Positions 58,337 to 61,665 of a DNA stretch of 61,665 bases are shown one piece after another. Numbering within the stretch: the stretch's first letter is position 1; every line of letters begins with the position of its first letter. Made by a program: the position numbers and the translations under genes. Source of the stretch: Spirochaetota bacterium (GTDB lineage: Bacteria; Spirochaetota; Spirochaetia; Treponematales; Rectinemataceae); assembly GCA_029778945.1 (NCBI GenBank), contig JAKPBN010000346.1, positions 1 to 61,665 of the forward strand, read 5' to 3'. The notes under the pieces are model-generated. The model saw only the letters and a list, made by a program, of their open reading frames with translations, did not search any database and was not told where the DNA came from.

Positions 58337-60060
58337 GGCCTCCCTCCCCTCGCCTTGGTCTGGCCAAGCACGATGGGCGATCCTGGACCCTTCTTGGTGA
58401 TCTCCTCCAGGGGGAGGCCAAGCTCGTCCGCCAGGATCTCCATCACTTTGGGAGTGCAGAAGCCTCCGTGGCAGCGCCCCATGCCCGCCCGGGTCCGGCG
58501 CTTGACCGCGTCCAGGCTGGAGGCCGGCAGGGCCGAGACCAGGGCCGCCCGGATCTCGCCCTCGCTGACTTCCTCGCAGCGGCAGACAATGCGGCCGTAG
58601 GAGGGCCTTGAGGCGACCAGGGCGGCCCGGGCCTCCAGGCCCAGGCGGCGGGGCTCTGGAGGGGCTTCCCTCAGGGGGCGGAAATCGGCCCTGGGCAGGA
58701 CCCGCATCACTTCGCCCAAGGCCTCCACGGCCAGGCGGGCTATCTCGATCGCGATGGCCGGGGCCGAGGCGAGGCCCGGGGACTGGATGCCCGCGGCGTG
58801 GACCAGGTTGGCCACCCGGGCCGAGCGCTCCAGGACAAAGTCCTCCTCCCAGGTGCAGGGCCTGACCCCGGCAAAGTAGGTGATAGCCTGGGAGGTCGAG
58901 AGGGCCCGGTTGATCCTGAGGTGGCGCTCGAGGAGCCTCTGCTCCCCGGGGCTCGTGGCATAGGTCTCCCGCCCGGGGGCCTCGGTGGCCGTAGGCCCCA
59001 CAATCAGATTGCCCTCCAGGGTCTTCACGAGGCCCCCGCCCTTGGAGCGGGACCAGGCCTGGGTAAACTGGGGCATGCCCAGGATATGGCTCTGGCTCGC
59101 CCCCGTGGAGGCGTCGAGGACCATGTCGACCCCCCGGCGCTGGTGGAGGCTGAAAAAGCGGTCATCCGCCCAGGCGGCCACATGGTCGGCCCAATTGCCC
59201 GCGGCGTTGACCACAAGCCTCGCGGAGACGTCACCTCGAGTCGTGCGGACCCGGGTTATGCGCTTTAAGTCCATCTCGAAGCCGGTCGCGCAAGCGCCCA
59301 GCTCAATCCTGGCCCCGTTGAGGATGGCCGACTCGGCCAGGGCCACCGTGGCCCGGTAGGGGGAGAGGATGCCCGCCGAGGGGAGGAAGAGGGCCCCCTC
59401 CTGGTGGTCGGTGATGTTGGGCTCCTCGGCCCGGAGCCGCCGGGGACTCCAGAAGTCCCAGCCGTCGACGCCGTTTTTAGCCGCCCGGGCCGCGAGGACC
59501 GGGTAGAGGGCGGCCATGGCGGTGTTGCGGAATACTAGGAGGGAGCCCGGGCGGCGGAACTCGATCCCGAGCTCGGCGGCCAGGCCCTCCCAGAGGCGGT
59601 TCCCCAGGACATTGTAGGCCGCCTTGAGGCTGCCCGGATGGGCCGCAAAGCCATCATGGATCATGCCGTCGTTGCGGCTGGAGGTGTGGACGGCCACATC
59701 CTCCTCCTTCTCGAGGAGGAGGATCCTGAGCTGGTGGCGGCAAAGTTCCCTGGCTATGGCGCAGCCAATGACCCCGCCGCCGATGATCACCACATCATAG
59801 GAAAGGCCCTCCAGGGGCCGCTCTCCCGGGGGCGGGACAAAGGGCGAGGAGGGAAGCTCGGCCTGGGCCCACTCGGCCTCGGAGGCCACAATGTCGTTTA
59901 CCACCCCCTTGTAGCCCGCGGTGGCGGCGTAGTAGCCCAGGGCCACCCGCTCCTCCCAGGTGGCGACCCGCCCCTCAAGGACAAGGGAGCCGCGGTCCTC
60001 CCGGGCCTCGACCCCGGGGCTTCGCTTGCGGAGGCCCTTGCGCAAGGCCTCGAGACTCAC
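58333..60060 (-). CDS. GlpA-like FAD-dependent dehydrogenase with BFD-type [2Fe-2S] domain and N-terminal BON-like extension
   Basis: 575 aa, GTG start overlapping the regulator stop (GTGA). Residues 1 to about 62 look like a BON domain (LVLEGRVATWEERVALGYYA). The DAO-type flavin domain follows: DVVIIGGGVIGCAIARELCR (89-108), LLEKEEDVAVHTSSRNDGMIH, and PCTWEEDFVLER. The C-terminus has the Fer2_BFD motif (GRIVCRCEEVSEGEIRAAL, then MGRCHGGFC). It resembles anaerobic glycerol-3-phosphate dehydrogenase GlpA. The true substrate may be glycerol-3-phosphate or a related 2-hydroxy compound. Confidence 0.87.
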   Translation of the reverse strand: MSLEALRKGLRKRSPGVEAREDRGSLVLEGRVATWEERVALGYYAATAGYKGVVNDIVASEAEWAQAELPSSPFVPPPGERPLEGLSYDVVIIGGGVIGCAIARELCRHQLRILLLEKEEDVAVHTSSRNDGMIHDGFAAHPGSLKAAYNVLGNRLWEGLAAELGIEFRRPGSLLVFRNTAMAALYPVLAARAAKNGVDGWDFWSPRRLRAEEPNITDHQEGALFLPSAGILSPYRATVALAESAILNGARIELGACATGFEMDLKRITRVRTTRGDVSARLVVNAAGNWADHVAAWADDRFFSLHQRRGVDMVLDASTGASQSHILGMPQFTQAWSRSKGGGLVKTLEGNLIVGPTATEAPGRETYATSPGEQRLLERHLRINRALSTSQAITYFAGVRPCTWEEDFVLERSARVANLVHAAGIQSPGLASAPAIAIEIARLAVEALGEVMRVLPRADFRPLREAPPEPRRLGLEARAALVASRPSYGRIVCRCEEVSEGEIRAALVSALPASSLDAVKRRTRAGMGRCHGGFCTPKVMEILADELGLPLEEITKKGPGSPIVLGQTKARGGRP

Positions 60061-60830
60061 CTGGGGCCTCCCCCCACAGGCGTGGCCTGGGCGGCCGCAA
60101 GGATCCGCCGCAGATTGGACTCCCCGTAGACGAGGATGTCCCGCATCGTGCCCGAGGCATCCTCGGCCCGGCCCTCGGCGATCGCCCGGGCCAGGGCGCG
60201 GTGGAGGCGAAAGACCTCGGGCACCACCGAGGGATCGGCGTAGAAGCGATCGAGGATGCGATGGTAGATGCGGCGCATGGAGTTCATGATCAGGGGATAG
60301 ACCTCGTTGCCCGAGGCTATGGCCACCGCCAGGTGGAAATCGTAGTCGAGGAGGGTTACCCCATGGCCTTGCCGGTCCTCGAGGAGGCGCTCCCGGGCGA
60401 CAACCTTCTCGATCTCATCCATTTGGGCGCCCGTCCGGCGCTGGGCCGCGAGGCGGGCTGTCTCGGTCTCAAAGAGAAGGCGCATCTCGAGCATGGACTC
60501 GAGGAAGGCCGGGGAGATCTCGTCCCCGGAATAGCTCATCAGGCTGAGGAGGATCTCGATCGAGCCCTCCTTCTTCCAGTCCGAGACAAAGACCCCCTTG
60601 CGGCTCTCGATCCTTAAGAGGCCCCGGGAAGCGAGCTCGCCCAGGGCCGCATGGACCACGGGTCGGGAGGCCCCTAGGCTTTCCGCCAGGTCCCGCTCGG
60701 GGGGAAGCCTATCCCCGGGAGAAAAGCGGCCCGAGAGGACGAGCTCCTCGAAGCGGGCGATAAAGTCCTCTTTGCGGCCCCTGGCCCGGGGAGGCAGGGC
60801 TCGCTCTTCCTTTGCGGCTTTCTTGGCCAT
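60057..60830 (-). CDS. FadR-subfamily GntR transcriptional regulator (FCD domain)
   Basis: 257 aa. The winged HTH is at about residues 20-85 (LVLSGRFSPGDRLPPERDLA, ESLGASRPVVHAALGELASR). A helical FCD domain follows, with metal-binding residues in the LLDYDFHLAVAIASGN segment (Asp and His) and later His residues. It is first in the operon and overlaps the GlpA-like gene by 4 nt. A TGGTAATACCA box upstream fits the operator class of this subfamily, so self-regulation by the pathway substrate is likely. Confidence 0.88.
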   Translation of the reverse strand: MAKKAAKEERALPPRARGRKEDFIARFEELVLSGRFSPGDRLPPERDLAESLGASRPVVHAALGELASRGLLRIESRKGVFVSDWKKEGSIEILLSLMSYSGDEISPAFLESMLEMRLLFETETARLAAQRRTGAQMDEIEKVVARERLLEDRQGHGVTLLDYDFHLAVAIASGNEVYPLIMNSMRRIYHRILDRFYADPSVVPEVFRLHRALARAIAEGRAEDASGTMRDILVYGESNLRRILAAAQATPVGGGPR

Positions 60831-60852
60831 CTGGCATATCCAATTTAGTCTG

Positions 60853-60863
60853 TGGTAATACCA
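60853..60863. promoter_or_regulatory. FadR-type operator (TGGT-N3-ACCA)
   Basis: TGGTAATACCA lies 22 nt upstream of the GntR start. TGGT-N3-ACCA is the known half-site layout of FadR/FCD-type GntR regulators. Confidence 0.6.
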
Positions 60864-60911
60864 GTACCGTTATGGGCCTACTTAGGTCTCCTGTCAAGCA
60901 GAAAACCGGAT

Positions 60912-60941
60912 TTGCCCTTCCAGGACCAGGTTCAGTATCAT
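60912..60941 (+). promoter_or_regulatory. Leaderless promoter of the nitroreductase gene
   Basis: TTGCCC (60912-60917), 18-nt spacer, TATCAT (60936-60941), 7 nt to the ATG at 60949. Confidence 0.55.
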
Positions 60942-60948
60942 TCCTGCC

Positions 60949-61509
60949 ATGAACGAGGTACTCGCCACCATCGCCGCCCGGCGCAGTGTCCGGGCCTATA
61001 AGCCCGAGGCAATCCCCGCCGACCTCCTTTCCCAGGTTCTTGGAACCGCTCCCCTCGCCCCCTCGGGAATGAATGCCCAGGCCTGGCGCTTTGTGGCCCT
61101 CGTCTCCCGTCCCCGGATCGCCCGGCTCTGGGAGGTCTGCCGGGCTGCCTTGGGCCGCTTTCCCGATCCCCGGGTCCAGGCGATGGCCAGCCGGGAGGGC
61201 TTTGATCCCTGGTACGGCGCTCCCGTCGTCGTGATCGCCTCGGCAGAAGCCGAGTCCCCCACTGCCCAGTACGACTGCGCCTGTGGCCTCCAGAACATGA
61301 TGCTCGCGGCCCAGTCCATGGGCTTGGCCTCCTGCTGGGTCCATGTCCCGGCCCGCCTGGACGACGCCCCCGAGTCCCGAGAATTGCGGGCCGAGCTGGG
61401 CATTCCCGCAAGCTACCGCATCCATGGCTCGATAGCCCTAGGTTACGCCGCCGGCCCTGGGCCAAAGACGCCGGAGCGGAAGCCCGGGTCCGTCGCGATC
61501 CTGGAATAG
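60949..61509 (+). CDS. Nitroreductase-family flavoprotein
   Basis: 186 aa, an FMN-dependent NAD(P)H oxidoreductase. It starts EVLATIAARRSVRAYKPEAI, the FMN phosphate-binding region. It has the APLAPSGMNAQAWRFVAL segment that contacts the flavin, DCACGLQNMMLAAQSMGLAS in the middle, and an IHGSIALGYAAGPGPKTPER end. Physiological substrate unknown. It is divergent from the GntR operon with 118 nt between. A leaderless mRNA is likely. Confidence 0.9.
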   Translation: MNEVLATIAARRSVRAYKPEAIPADLLSQVLGTAPLAPSGMNAQAWRFVALVSRPRIARLWEVCRAALGRFPDPRVQAMASREGFDPWYGAPVVVIASAEAESPTAQYDCACGLQNMMLAAQSMGLASCWVHVPARLDDAPESRELRAELGIPASYRIHGSIALGYAAGPGPKTPERKPGSVAILE

Positions 61510-61545
61510 CTCGGCCTTAAGGCCGGCGGTCGGCAATTGGCGGCC

Positions 61546-61569
61546 GGCGGAGGCGGAGGCGGAGGCGGA
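61546..61569. repeat. GGCGGA hexanucleotide repeat, 4 units
   Basis: Four perfect tandem GGCGGA units in the gap after the nitroreductase gene. Nothing else is seen between 61510 and the terminator. Confidence 0.85.
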
Positions 61570-61576
61570 GACAAAA

Positions 61577-61604
61577 ACCAAAAAGCGTACTATAAAACGT
61601 ACGC
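61577..61604 (-). terminator. Rho-independent terminator of the gene at the right edge
   Basis: On the minus strand AGCGTAC pairs with GTACGCT across an 8-nt loop, followed by a T-rich tail. A T-run also follows on the plus strand (61609-61617), so it may work both ways. Confidence 0.6.
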
Positions 61605-61618
61605 TATTGATTTTTTTC

Positions 61619-61665
61619 CTAACCCCCAAGGCCGACAATCCTGGCCAAGTCGTCCAGGCTAAGCC
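61619..61665 (-). CDS. C-terminal fragment of a gene entering from the right
   Basis: The last 14 codons read LSLDDLARIVGLGG, then TAG at 61621-61619, then a terminator on the same strand. The sequence looks like a normal protein end. The family cannot be told from this length. Confidence 0.4.
   Translation of the reverse strand, partial: LSLDDLARIVGLGG

Noticed and set aside
1-61665. tRNA, rRNA or riboswitch genes
   Set aside because: The larger intergenic gaps were read on both strands; no cloverleaf, rRNA-like stretch or known riboswitch core was recognised by eye.

Overview
The window is GC-rich bacterial DNA, densely coded on both strands, with many 1-14 nt gene overlaps. Lipoprotein signals, a periplasmic lipocalin and a lipoprotein with a predicted outer-membrane barrel point to a diderm. 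SpoIIE/STAS partner switching, PEGA proteins, ABC sugar importers without a local ATPase and a GlpA/DUF1667 redox operon would suit an anaerobic or facultative spirochaete-like bacterium. No phylogenetic marker gene is present, so that placement is only an inference.

Layout. 0-2.1 kb: one ABC sugar importer (binding protein and a permease cut by the window edge). 2.2-8.1 kb: uridine kinase; a signalling set of two SpoIIE-type phosphatases, a STAS antagonist and an HATPase switch protein; a secreted Gly/Met/Tyr-rich protein behind a sigma-54-type promoter. 8.5-12.4 kb: acetyltransferase, PlsY, HAD phosphatase, lipocalin and two unknown envelope proteins. 12.7-16.3 kb: molybdenum cofactor operon (moeA-moaA-moaC-MOSC-mogA). 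16.4-33.4 kb: the main island, described below. 33.4-54.4 kb: housekeeping and stress genes (MsrA, Hsp33, DinB, Amt, lipid kinases, PlsC, adenylate cyclase, GGDEF), two TetR regulators with visible palindromic operators, and a GH13 glycosidase. 54.9-60.8 kb: a coupled operon of a FadR-type regulator, a GlpA-like flavoprotein, an FAD/NAD oxidoreductase, a DUF1667 Fe-S protein and an FAD-linked oxidase resembling alkyl-DHAP synthase. The end holds a nitroreductase and a gene fragment.

Main result. The 16.4-33.4 kb island reads as a complete sulfoquinovose (SQ) catabolic system of the sulfo-transketolase type ending in sulfoacetate. An ABC importer brings in SQ glycosides. A GH31 sulfoquinovosidase that keeps the SQ-recognition residues of E. 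coli YihQ releases SQ. A fucose-isomerase-like enzyme makes sulfofructose. A split transketolase removes two C2 units in two rounds, with an RpiB-like isomerase acting between them. An acylating aldehyde dehydrogenase converts sulfoacetaldehyde to sulfoacetyl-CoA. An ADP-forming CoA ligase of two subunits recovers ATP, and a DASS carrier probably exports sulfoacetate. A DUF4867 protein and a CIA30-domain protein are extra, uncharacterised members. A ROK repressor gene closes the island. The two divergent transcription units share the same promoter design (TTGACR-N17-TTTACT) with a matching palindrome over the -10, so they are probably one regulon.

Two genome-wide features also stand out. At least ten genes have a -10 hexamer 5-8 nt before the start codon and no Shine-Dalgarno, which implies frequent leaderless mRNAs. 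Long intergenic hairpins also recur, including two built from 7-nt repeats, each placed between a sugar-binding-protein gene and its permease gene.
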